A DNA stretch of 64,000 nucleotides from DASQBT01 sp963782495. GTDB taxonomy: Bacteria; Pseudomonadota; Gammaproteobacteria; Burkholderiales; Thiobacillaceae. Shown in pieces: positions 25,743 to 33,661 of this stretch (position 1 is the stretch's first letter; every line of letters begins with the position of its first letter). Position numbers and translations under genes: made by a program. Below the pieces are notes generated by a model that was not told the origin of the DNA, did no database searches, and saw only the letters and a program-made list of their open reading frames with translations. The stretch covers positions 1 through 64,000 of the forward strand of contig CAWAJU010000012.1 in assembly GCA_963782495.1 (NCBI GenBank), given 5' to 3'.

Positions 25743-26874
25743 GAATTACCAGGCGCGCCATCAGCCGCCCAGCCACGAGTACGAGCTGAACTTCGGCCCC
25801 AACCACCCCGGCATCGAAGGCAACTATGCCCTGAAGGTGCGCCTCTCCGGCGACATTGTGACCGACGCCAAGGCCGACGGCGGCTACCTGCACCGCGGTT
25901 TCGAAAAGCTCATGGAACAGCGGCTGTGGATCCAGAACATCGCCCTGGTGCCGCGCATCTGCGTGCCGGACCCGGCACCCATGGAACTCGCTTATTCCAC
26001 CGCCGTGGAGACCCTGTGCGGCCTGGACGTCCCGGTGCGGGCGAAGTGGTTGCGCGTATTGCAGATGGAACTCTCGCGCATCGCCGCTCATCTGTTCACC
26101 TTCGGTGGCCATGCCGCCACCACGGGCATGTACAACACCATGTACTGGGGGGTCGCCGACCGTGATGTCGTGCTCGATCTGTTCGAACAGCTTACCGGCG
26201 GCCGGGTCTACCACATCTACAATATTCCGGGCGGGGTGCGGCGCGACGTGCCGGAAGGATTTCTGGCAAACGTCGCCGACACCATGGATTATCTGGAATC
26301 GCGCTTTGCGGACTACGATAACCTGTTCTTCACCAATCAGGTCTTCGTCACCCGCGCGCGAGGCATCGGCGTCCTCTCGCAACAACAGGCGCTGGAGCTG
26401 GGCGTAACCGGCCCCAACCTGCGCGCAACCGGGCTGGCCTTCGATGTGCGCCGTGACGATCCCTACCTGGTCTATGACCAGCTCGAGTTCGACATTCCCA
26501 TCGAGCATGCCGGCGACGCCTGGGCGCGCACTCTGGTCCGCCGCGCCGAACTCAAGGAAAGCATCCGCATCGTGCGCCAGGTGATTGCTCGCCTGCCGTC
26601 CATTCCCGGTGCGATCCGCGCCCCCATCCCCAACCCGCTGGCCTGGAATGTCCCGGCCGGCGAGTATTACGCGCGGGTGGAATCCTCCAAGGGCGAGTTG
26701 TCCTGGTACGTGGTTTCGAATGGCGGCGTCAAACCCTACCGCACCCACATCCGCGGCCCCTCCTCCATGCACGCCGTGCAGGTGCTGGAAACCCTGAGCA
26801 AGGGCGCCCGCCTGGAGGATGTTGCGCAGATCATGTTCTCGCTCGATGCCTGTCCACCGGAAGTTGATCGCTAG
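25732..26874 (+). CDS. NuoD/HycE-type large subunit lacking half of the NiFe ligands (MbsL/Ehr-like)
   Basis: This 380-residue protein belongs to the hydrogenase-large-subunit/NuoD family (FGPNHPGIEGNYALKVRLSGD, GYLHRGFEKLMEQR, GGVRRDVPEG, RGPSSMHAVQVLE). At the place of the N-terminal CxxC it has C77-V-P-D80, and at the C-terminal CxxC it has C374-P-P-E377, so one Cys of each pair is gone. The protein ends in EVDR like NuoD, with no cleavable C-terminal extension. A working [NiFe] centre is therefore unlikely; MBX/MBS and Ehr complexes are known for such losses. The start at 25732 has GAAGGCGAGAG upstream. A perfect palindrome covers the stop codon. Substrate is unknown (quinone, sulfur compound or another acceptor). 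Confidence 0.85.
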   Translation: MRAENYQARHQPPSHEYELNFGPNHPGIEGNYALKVRLSGDIVTDAKADGGYLHRGFEKLMEQRLWIQNIALVPRICVPDPAPMELAYSTAVETLCGLDVPVRAKWLRVLQMELSRIAAHLFTFGGHAATTGMYNTMYWGVADRDVVLDLFEQLTGGRVYHIYNIPGGVRRDVPEGFLANVADTMDYLESRFADYDNLFFTNQVFVTRARGIGVLSQQQALELGVTGPNLRATGLAFDVRRDDPYLVYDQLEFDIPIEHAGDAWARTLVRRAELKESIRIVRQVIARLPSIPGAIRAPIPNPLAWNVPAGEYYARVESSKGELSWYVVSNGGVKPYRTHIRGPSSMHAVQVLETLSKGARLEDVAQIMFSLDACPPEVDR

Positions 26875-26888
26875 CGATCAACTTCCGG
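26857..26888. repeat. Perfect 32-bp palindrome across the large-subunit stop codon
   Basis: The arm CCGGAAGTTGATCGCT (encoding the last codons PEVDR and the first stop base) is followed without a loop by its exact reverse complement. It lies at the border of the inserted four-helix-bundle unit. It could act as an RNA hairpin that ends or slows transcription, or be a scar of inverted duplication at insertion. Confidence 0.85.
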
Positions 26889-27305
26889 AATGTTGAATGC
26901 TTAATGATGAATGGTGAATGGTGAATGAATCGTAAAGCGAATGCGATCCAGGAGAAGAGTTTCGCGTTCGCGGTACGCATCGTGAAACTCGCGCAGTTCC
27001 TGCGCAAGGAAAGGGCTGAACTTGTCTTGTCGCGGCAGATTTTGCGGTCGGGGACGAGTGTTGGCGCGAATGTGGAAGAAGCGCAAGCTGCGCAGACTCA
27101 CAAGGATTTCTCGGCCAAGATGGCCATAGCTTCAAAAGAGGCGCGTGAAACCCGTTATTGGTCGCGCCTGCTCAAAGAAACCGAACAGCTGGAGGCCGGA
27201 CATGCCGACTCATTGCTTGCCGATTGCGAGGAACTCATCCGCCTGCTGACCGCCATCGTGAAATCCAGCCAGGAGCATTAGACATGATAGACCCCATTCA
27301 ACATT
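26889..27305 (+). mobile_element. Small repeat-bordered unit carrying a four-helix-bundle gene
   Basis: The unit is bounded by an exact 11-bp inverted repeat, AATGTTGAATG (26889-26899) and CATTCAACATT (27295-27305). Seven-base repeats sit at the left end: atgaatg, gtgaatg, gtgaatg at 26907-26927, the last including the ATG of the enclosed gene. Related heptads (tcaacat, three copies, 27421-27441) lie just beyond the right end, in the start of the next operon gene. It interrupts an otherwise overlapping operon. No transposase is encoded, so if mobile it is non-autonomous. Confidence 0.6.
26925..27281 (+). CDS. Four-helix-bundle protein (23S rRNA intervening-sequence type)
   Basis: This 118-residue all-helical protein has ILRSGTSVGANVEEAQAAQ and FSAKMAIASKEARETRYWSRLL, the signature of the S23/IVP four-helix-bundle family. 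The family is related in fold to the Avd protein of diversity-generating retroelements and was first seen in 23S rRNA insertions. Biochemical function is not established; RNA or nucleic-acid binding has been suggested for relatives. It lies in an operon of respiratory genes to which it has no evident link, inside a repeat-bordered unit, and its start codon lies within a heptad repeat. I read it as a passenger of the insertion rather than a subunit. Confidence 0.88.
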   Translation: MNRKANAIQEKSFAFAVRIVKLAQFLRKERAELVLSRQILRSGTSVGANVEEAQAAQTHKDFSAKMAIASKEARETRYWSRLLKETEQLEAGHADSLLADCEELIRLLTAIVKSSQEH

Positions 27306-27397
27306 CGGCCGACCGAATTCAGTATTCGGATGCCGGCAGCATCCTCCGTCCGCTGCGTGCCCTCTCCTTCTTCGGCCGCCAACCGGCGCAGCAATAA
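27284..27397 (+). pseudogene. Duplicated 5' fragment of the ferredoxin-flavoprotein gene (37 codons)
   Basis: An ATG frame of 37 codons (MIDPIQHSADRIQYSDAG, ending FFGRQPAQQ-stop) repeats the start of the next gene. Bases 27295-27386 and 27432-27523 align over 92 bp with four mismatches. The copies also share the upstream ATG-GACCCCATT segment and differ by a 21-bp (three heptads) expansion in the second copy. It may be translated as a short peptide but has no iron-sulfur motif. It is most simply a leftover of insertion of the four-helix unit. Confidence 0.75.
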
Positions 27398-27399
27398 TC

Positions 27400-29280
27400 A
27401 TGGCAGACCCCATTAAACATTCAACATTCAACATTCAACATTCGGCCGACCGAATTCAGTATTCGGACGCCGGCAGCATCCTCCGCCCGCTGCGTGCCCT
27501 CTCCTTCTTCGGCCGCAAGCCGGTCACCGTGCCGCTTGCGCCGCGTCCCGCGGCCGAGCGCTACCGCGGCTTTCATGTCAACGACTGGGAGAAGTGCATC
27601 GGCTGCTCGACCTGCCAGAAGGTGTGCGACAACGCCGCCATCACCATGGTGCAGGTGCCGGGCTTGCCCAACGATCCGCTCAAAGGCGTGCGCGATCTGC
27701 GGCCGGCCATTGACTACGGGCGCTGCTGCTGGTGTGCACTGTGCGTCGACCTGTGCCCGACCGGTTCCATCACCCTGTCGCGAGAATACGTGCACACCTG
27801 CACCGACGCGCAGCTCGACAGCTACTTCATCCTGCCTGACTCCAAAGGCATACACGGCAAGCACTTTCAGGGCGGTTGGGACAAGCAGGCGGACAACGAC
27901 CTGGTCGATCACCAGCGTCAGCCCATGGGCGAACTGGAACCCGCCAAGCGCATCGGCAATTTCGACGAGATGGTATCCGGCTATACCAAACAGCAGGCCA
28001 TCCTGGAGGCTTCCCGCTGCGTGCAGTGCGGCATGTGTCACGATGCCTGTCCGACCCGCATGGATGCGCCGGAATACATCCGCGCCATCTGGCAGGACGA
28101 CCTGGAAGAAGCGGTGCGCCAGATCTACCGGACCAATCCCTTCGCCCATACCTGTGGCCGGGTCTGCACCCATCGCTGCGAGGACGCCTGTTCGCTCAAC
28201 CATCGCGGAGAGCCCATCGCCATCCGCTGGCTCAAGCGCTACGCCATGGACAACGTGGCGCCTGAGCGGGTCAAGGCGATCGTCGCCGAAGGGTTGAAGG
28301 GCCATGACAGCGGGCGTCGCATTGCCATCGTAGGCGCCGGGCCGGCGGGCCTGACCGCAGCCTATGACCTTGCCCAGACGGGCCATCGTGTCACCGTATT
28401 CGAAGCCCTGCCCAAGGCGGGCGGCATGACCCGTTACGGCATCCCCGACTACCGCCTGCCCGGAACGATGTTGGACCGGGACGTGGAAGTCATCACCAGC
28501 CTGGGCGTGGAGATCCGCTACGACACCCGCATCGGGCGGGACATCCCCATGGAAACCCTGCGCCAGGACTACGACGCCGTGGTGCTGGCCATCGGCATCC
28601 AATACGGCCGCTCTACTCGCATCCCAGGCAGCGACCATCCACAGGTGTTTCGTGCCGTGGATCTGCTGCGCGATATCGCCTCCGGCGTCGACCTCCAGGT
28701 TCCGGACCGGGCCGTGGTCATCGGCGGCGGCAATGTGGCCATGGACATCGCCCGCTCCGTGGCGCGTCTGCAAAAACTGCAGCATGGCCAAGTGGGGGTG
28801 ACGGTCACCGCCGTCGAGTCTGCAGGACACTTCCCTGCGGATCCGGAAGAGATCAAGGAAGCGAGTGAGGAGGGAGTAGCGATTCTTTCCGAGCGCGGCC
28901 CTCAAGCTGTTGTGATCGAGGACGGCCGAGTGGTGGCGCTGCAAACTGCCGGGGTACTGTCCCTGTTCGACGCCCAGGGCCGTTTCGCTCCCACCTACGA
29001 TCCCAGTGACCAACAGCACCACGAAGGGGTCTGGATCATCGAAGCCATCGGCCAGATGAGCGATGCCGACACCGTGCTCGGCACGTCACTCACCGAACAG
29101 TTGGAGTGGCGGCGCGGCCGCCTGGCGGTGGATGCTCAGGGCCATACTTCCCTGCCTTGGATGTGGGCGGCGGGCGACATGGTAAACGGTCCCGACGTGG
29201 TCCATGCCGTGGCCGATGGCCACCGGGTCGCTGCTGACATCCATCATTTTCTCAATGAGCACGCCGAGGTGTTGGCATGA
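27400..29280 (+). CDS. NuoI-type ferredoxin fused to GltD-type NAD(P)/FAD oxidoreductase
   Basis: This 626-residue protein has an N-terminal ferredoxin with two [4Fe-4S] motifs (Cys66, 69, 72, 76; then Cys109, 112, 115, 119), as in NuoI/MbhN. A GltD-type cluster domain follows (Cys207, 210, 213, 217 and a later Cys set in FAHTCGRVCTHRCEDAC), then an FAD-binding motif (IVGAGPAGL at about 310) and an NAD(P)-binding motif (VIGGGNVAMD at about 440). GltD/NfnB-like modules move electrons between NAD(P)H and iron-sulfur chains, so this fusion could make the complex an NAD(P)H (or ferredoxin)-linked ion pump. The first 20 residues come partly from heptad repeats. The ferritin-like gene overlaps its stop (ATGA at 29277). 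Confidence 0.85.
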   Translation: MADPIKHSTFNIQHSADRIQYSDAGSILRPLRALSFFGRKPVTVPLAPRPAAERYRGFHVNDWEKCIGCSTCQKVCDNAAITMVQVPGLPNDPLKGVRDLRPAIDYGRCCWCALCVDLCPTGSITLSREYVHTCTDAQLDSYFILPDSKGIHGKHFQGGWDKQADNDLVDHQRQPMGELEPAKRIGNFDEMVSGYTKQQAILEASRCVQCGMCHDACPTRMDAPEYIRAIWQDDLEEAVRQIYRTNPFAHTCGRVCTHRCEDACSLNHRGEPIAIRWLKRYAMDNVAPERVKAIVAEGLKGHDSGRRIAIVGAGPAGLTAAYDLAQTGHRVTVFEALPKAGGMTRYGIPDYRLPGTMLDRDVEVITSLGVEIRYDTRIGRDIPMETLRQDYDAVVLAIGIQYGRSTRIPGSDHPQVFRAVDLLRDIASGVDLQVPDRAVVIGGGNVAMDIARSVARLQKLQHGQVGVTVTAVESAGHFPADPEEIKEASEEGVAILSERGPQAVVIEDGRVVALQTAGVLSLFDAQGRFAPTYDPSDQQHHEGVWIIEAIGQMSDADTVLGTSLTEQLEWRRGRLAVDAQGHTSLPWMWAAGDMVNGPDVVHAVADGHRVAADIHHFLNEHAEVLA

Positions 29281-29786
29281 GCGAGCGTGAAGGCGCGCCC
29301 AGCGGCTATGAACGCATCCGGGCAAAGAAATCGCTGAAGGAAATTCTGCAAGTCGCCACCTCGTTCGAGGCAACCGCACGGGATTTCTATACCGCCCTCA
29401 TCCCCAGGGTCAGCAAGCGCCTGCGCTGGCTGGTGGAAGACCTGGCCAAGGAAGAAGCAGGCCATTACGCCCTGTTCACCGAACTGGCTTCCCGCCCTGA
29501 CATCGAGCGCCACATCGTTGCCGAGGTGGACACGCCCGCCAGCGACCGCAAATTCTCCGATGCCGTGTTACAGCCGGAACTGGGCGAACATCCCGACGAC
29601 CAGGCCATCCTGCAATACGCGCTGGCCCGCGAGCACACTGCCATGGAGCAATATGGGGCGCTGGCCGAAAGCACCGAACCCGGCCCGATCCAGGCCCTGT
29701 TCCGCTACCTGGCCGACCAGGAAACCAGGCACAAGAACGAGCTCGAGCAGCTCTACTACGAGACCGTGCACAGCGGCGGCGTCTAA
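29277..29786 (+). CDS. Ferritin-like diiron protein (rubrerythrin-type) of the complex operon
   Basis: This 169-residue helical protein has a double Glu/His pattern for a diiron site: SFEATARDFY, AKEEAGHYALF, REHTAMEQY and DQETRHKNELE. There is no rubredoxin domain. Rubrerythrin-like proteins reduce peroxide, or act as electron-accepting oxidase-type diiron centres. It overlaps the ferredoxin-flavoprotein gene by four bases and is the last gene of the operon. A protective role against reactive oxygen formed by the flavin/iron-sulfur complex, or a role as electron acceptor, is plausible. Which one cannot be told from sequence. Confidence 0.82.
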   Translation: MSEREGAPSGYERIRAKKSLKEILQVATSFEATARDFYTALIPRVSKRLRWLVEDLAKEEAGHYALFTELASRPDIERHIVAEVDTPASDRKFSDAVLQPELGEHPDDQAILQYALAREHTAMEQYGALAESTEPGPIQALFRYLADQETRHKNELEQLYYETVHSGGV

Positions 29787-29946
29787 AGAAGCACTTATCT
29801 GTCGGCGGTTCGTGGCGCGGTCACGCCGTCGCGTCCCTCAGTGACACCCAGGACGGTAAGGGCAAGCTGTGCTTAAGGCTGGCTTGAATTTCCCTGCCTG
29901 CTCCACAGTCACCTGATGCGCGTCGTTGCCGAACCGTCCTGTTGAC

Positions 29947-32274
29947 CTACCCAAGCGCGGACAGCGGCGGACGCTGAGTGTCGCAGTCAGTATGCGCAAT
30001 CCCGGCGGCGACCTGTGATTCCTCGATAGGCGCGAGCGGGTCGGCTCCAAGCGTACCGGTAAACTGGCGCCACGATTCGGGATCATTCAGCGCCTCGAGC
30101 TGCGACTGGGCGTAGGCGACACGTGCGTTCAGATTGAGGCGGCGCGACTCGCCCACGTTGTGGGGGTTTTGCTGGAAGTGCAAAAGTTCGTTCAGCTTGC
30201 GCGTCCACAGCGCCAGATCGCGCTGGCGCTTGACCTGCAGCCGCTGCCGATACCAGTCTGATTCGAGCAAGGTCTCGCGCGTGAACATCGCGCGAATCTC
30301 GCGCCCGTGCACATCCATGCCGCGATAATGTCCATACGCCATGATGGAAAGCAGCGCCTTGAGCGGCGGACACGCATCCGCGATGCTGTCGTCGTCGAAA
30401 TAGCTCGTTGCCACGCGTTCCTGCGCCTCGACGATGTTGTGCACGCCTTCCGCGAATATCGACATATCCTGGGTCTCAGGCTTGAGGATGGCCTCGGTGA
30501 AGACGGCGCGCGGGTTGTCAAAGATCTTGCCCATGAAGTGCGCAACGAAACGTTCGGTGATGCGGTAGCCCAGCCGGCTCGCCAACACGCGCTTGCCTTC
30601 GAAGTCGAAATCACCCAGCGCTTCCATATAGCCTTGCCCGATGAGCCAGGACGCCTTGCGCTGTTCTGGCGGAAGTCTCGCCCAGATCTCCGGCGCCAGC
30701 AGGCTGATGTCGTGATCCACCCGTACATGCGGTCCGACATGGCCTGCCGACGTGGAGAACCCGTCATGGCCAGTGAGTATCATCGACACCAGCGCATTGT
30801 TGAGATCGGCCGTGGGCCGCAGCGCGTTGAACGGCCCCTTGGTGAGTGCGCCTTCGGAACCTGCCCCGGTGGTGGACGGCGACTTGCCGGTCAGGGAGCA
30901 AATATAGTCCATGAACAGTTCCGGCAATGCCTGGTAGTGGATGGGGTTGTACACCGCCAGGGAGCGGATGCCCCGCTCGGGCGGGTTGTTGCGACGCCCC
31001 GACAACACTGCATCCACGCTCACGCATACAGGCACGTCGGCGGGCAGCTTGCGATGGAAGCGCATGCCCATTTCCGCCGCGTACTTGCGGGTCGGATCGG
31101 CGATGTCGGGACGCAGTTGCAGATAACGCGGGTTTTTCGATGGCTTGCCGTCCACCATTCTAGGGCGTGCCGACGAGACTACATACTGCCCGGCGCGTGC
31201 CGCCCCCAGCAGCAGATCACGCAAGGGTGCGGTGTAGCCATACAGCCTCATGACGTCGTCGACCTCGGCGGCGAGCATGGCCCCCGACAGCGGCTCATAG
31301 TTCGCGAGAAAGTTGCCGGGGCAGGCCATGTCGGACTCGGTCTGCGTGTCGTAGCCCGGCGTGATCGCATCATCCGGACGCTGAAACAGACGCATTTCGC
31401 AGTTGTGTGTGAGCTTGACACTTCCCGCCTCAGCCTGGCCGGACTTGGGTTTACAGCCAACCAGCCTGGCGACTGGCGTCACCACAGAGACGGTAATGTC
31501 GTCTTCCATCTGCACCTTTTCGGCAGGGATGAAGTCCTGGCGCAGCTTGAATGTGCGCCACTGTTCGTCGGCGTCGAAACCGACCCGCAAATAGCTGGCG
31601 ATAATGCGCCGACCAAACATTTTGAGTTCGTGCCCGGGCGCGCCGTCCACCACGTCCACCGAAAGCTGCTCATCCCAGTGTTCGCGCCACTCCGGTCGAT
31701 AGAAGCGCTTGATGAGAAATACCAGCGCGAGAATGCGGGGAGGGGTGCTGTCCAACCAGGCATTGTACTCATCCGTGTAGCTCGACGAGGGCGTAAGCAG
31801 CTTGATCACCGAGCCCAGGCTGCGTTCCATGCTGAGCGGCTTGCGTGCAGCGTCGCGGTCCTCGTGCTGGAAGCCGGGTCGAAAGCGCGCGCTGTAATTG
31901 CGCTCAAAAATGCTTCGCACCCAGGCCACATCCCGTTCCAGGTCGTCAATGAACAGCGGCCCGTAGATTACCGCGTCCTCGAGCGGCTTGGAAATCTCCG
32001 ACTTGCCGCCGCCTGACACGGTGCAGGGCTTATGGCAGAAAGTGCCCTCGGGATCGATGCCAATCAGGCGCCACGAGGGCGCGCCCGGATGCCGGCGCAT
32101 CTCCACTTTGTAGCCGTTGGGCTGCATGTAGATCTTGCCCGGAATGAGGCGTATCCGGTGGGTCCTGCCGTTGTGCTCCCAGGTGATACTCTGCGCGTTC
32201 AGGTCAAAACGCACCGCCTGGGGCACGTAGACGATGTCCGGATAGTTCACATCCAGCGCGTGGCCCTCGGGCAT
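29947..32274 (-). pseudogene. C-terminal part of a frameshifted ~1175-residue protein (possible PPi-type PEP carboxykinase)
   Basis: This 775-residue frame continues the protein begun upstream at 33475 but is one base out of register. The first matching codons are MPEGHALDVNYPDIVYVP at 32274. Conserved-looking stretches include SLTGKSPSTTGAGSEGAL, TKGPFNALRPTADLNNALV and HVGPHVRVDHDISLLAPEIW. The size and these segments remind me of the large diphosphate-dependent PEP carboxykinases (about 1150 residues) known from Propionibacterium and Entamoeba. Placement beside glycogen phosphorylase and phosphoglycerate mutase fits central carbon metabolism. I could not check this family assignment. If no frameshift exists in the real genome, the two parts are one intact gene. 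Confidence 0.55.
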
Positions 32275-33475
32275 GAGGATGCATGAATTGTCCGTAGCGT
32301 GCCACCGTATCCTGGAACGAATAACCCGGGTCCCGCGTGCGGCTGCCTGCACCATATTCCTCTCCATGGTTGCGGCACGGGAAAACCAGCGCGCCGCCGG
32401 CGTGTTCTTCCTCCGCCAGACCATAGAGGTTCGCGGCAAAGCTGATCTGGGCCTTGACCTCTTTCTTGCAGTAGCCAAAGTAGTTGTCGGCGAGAATGGT
32501 GACCATGATGCCGCTTGCATCGCGCGCACTCAGCTTGAACGCCTGCCCCTCGTTGTAGCGCTCGCCAGCTTCCTTCCAGCACATGCCTTCGCTGCGCTGG
32601 CGTTCGCTCGCGCCGTCCCAGTGCGGCAGACCCAGCTCGCGCTTGGTGAGGTTCACCAGATGCGGTGCGAGCACCACGCAGCCGGTGTGCCCGCTCCAGT
32701 GTTCCACGTCCAGCGACGCATCGTGCTCCGGCAGGAAGGGATTGCCGCCGTTACCGAAGACGCTCTCGACAAAATCAAGGTTGCTCACCAGATTGCCGGG
32801 CGCGAAGAAGCGAATTTCCATGCTCTTCTCCGGCGCCACGCCGGGAATGGCGGGGCAGATCAGCGGGCGCATCAGCAACGAGACGAACATGTGGGCGGGT
32901 TCAGCCTGGTTCACCGTGTATGGCAGGGCAAGCAAGTGTTCCGGCGGGTTGAACGCATGCCGCAGAAGTTGCGCGAACACCTCGCGCGGTACCGCTTGCT
33001 TGTCGCCGGGAATAGGCAGGCCGCCCTCTGCAATGTGGAATGAACCTTTGGTGGTGCGGCGGTCACTGGCCGGGTTGTGCAACACCCCCTGGCGCACTCG
33101 GTAACTGGATACGATGTCAGAACGAAATACATCCGCGTCCACCGGAAGCGACAACTCGCGCGCGAGGCCCTGATGATCGAGAATGAAGGTCTGTGTCGGC
33201 AACTGCGGCACTTCATCCACGCCGTCCAGGTAGCGTTCGAGAAAGTCCTGGATGCGCCGATCGGGCGGACTCAGGTAGTGGGACAACAGCCAGTTCTTGG
33301 CGCGATAGGCCATGAGCAGGTCATGCGCCACCTCCATGAACTCGTCGCTCTCCTTGCCACGTACGGGAGGCTGCCCCGACGATGAGAGCTTGAGATCGAT
33401 GTACAGGCGCAGGTTGTCCCGTTCGTGCGGCGAGTCATTCACCTGATCGAGTCCTGAATCCTTGAATCTATCCAT
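32204..33475 (-). pseudogene. N-terminal part of the same frameshifted large protein
   Basis: The frame starts at the ATG at 33475 (MDRFKDSGLDQVNDSP) and reads well to about residue 398 (DTVARYGQFMH). It then runs into 26 unrelated residues and a stop at 32204. At 32275-32278 one surplus base in CCTC would restore the frame to the downstream MPEGHALD segment, so the break is a single-base indel. Upstream in-frame Met codons to 33619 exist but lack homology-like sequence. Features such as SYRVRQGVLHNPASDRRTTKGSFHIAEGG look like a substrate-binding N-terminal domain of the same enzyme. It is either a true pseudogene, a sequencing/assembly error or programmed frameshifting. Confidence 0.55.
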
Positions 33476-33661
33476 GCGCTTTCCTATTTGCGGGACAAAC
33501 AGCCCACGTGCCCAAGGTACTGGCTGGCGCAAGACGCTGCCCATGGCGTTATGCCATCCGACCGCATTCCGGGGAAATCCCGACCCGACCTGTATTCTGC
33601 CACCGGCTTGGCGAAGCACCCGCGAGTGCTTGAAGCCGAAGCCTGATCATAGCGATGTTCC

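Noticed and set aside
25732..26874. Annotation as an active [NiFe] hydrogenase large subunit
   Set aside because: Both CxxC pairs have lost one cysteine and there is no C-terminal processing peptide.
27421..27441. CRISPR-like repeat from heptads
   Set aside because: Repeats are contiguous 7-mers without spacers and lie inside a coding frame; not a CRISPR.
27421..29022. Minus-strand frame opposite the ferredoxin-flavoprotein gene
   Set aside because: Antisense to a gene with intact iron-sulfur and flavin motifs.
30307..32016. Plus-strand frame opposite the frameshifted large gene
   Set aside because: Codon pattern follows the minus strand; no domain recognised.
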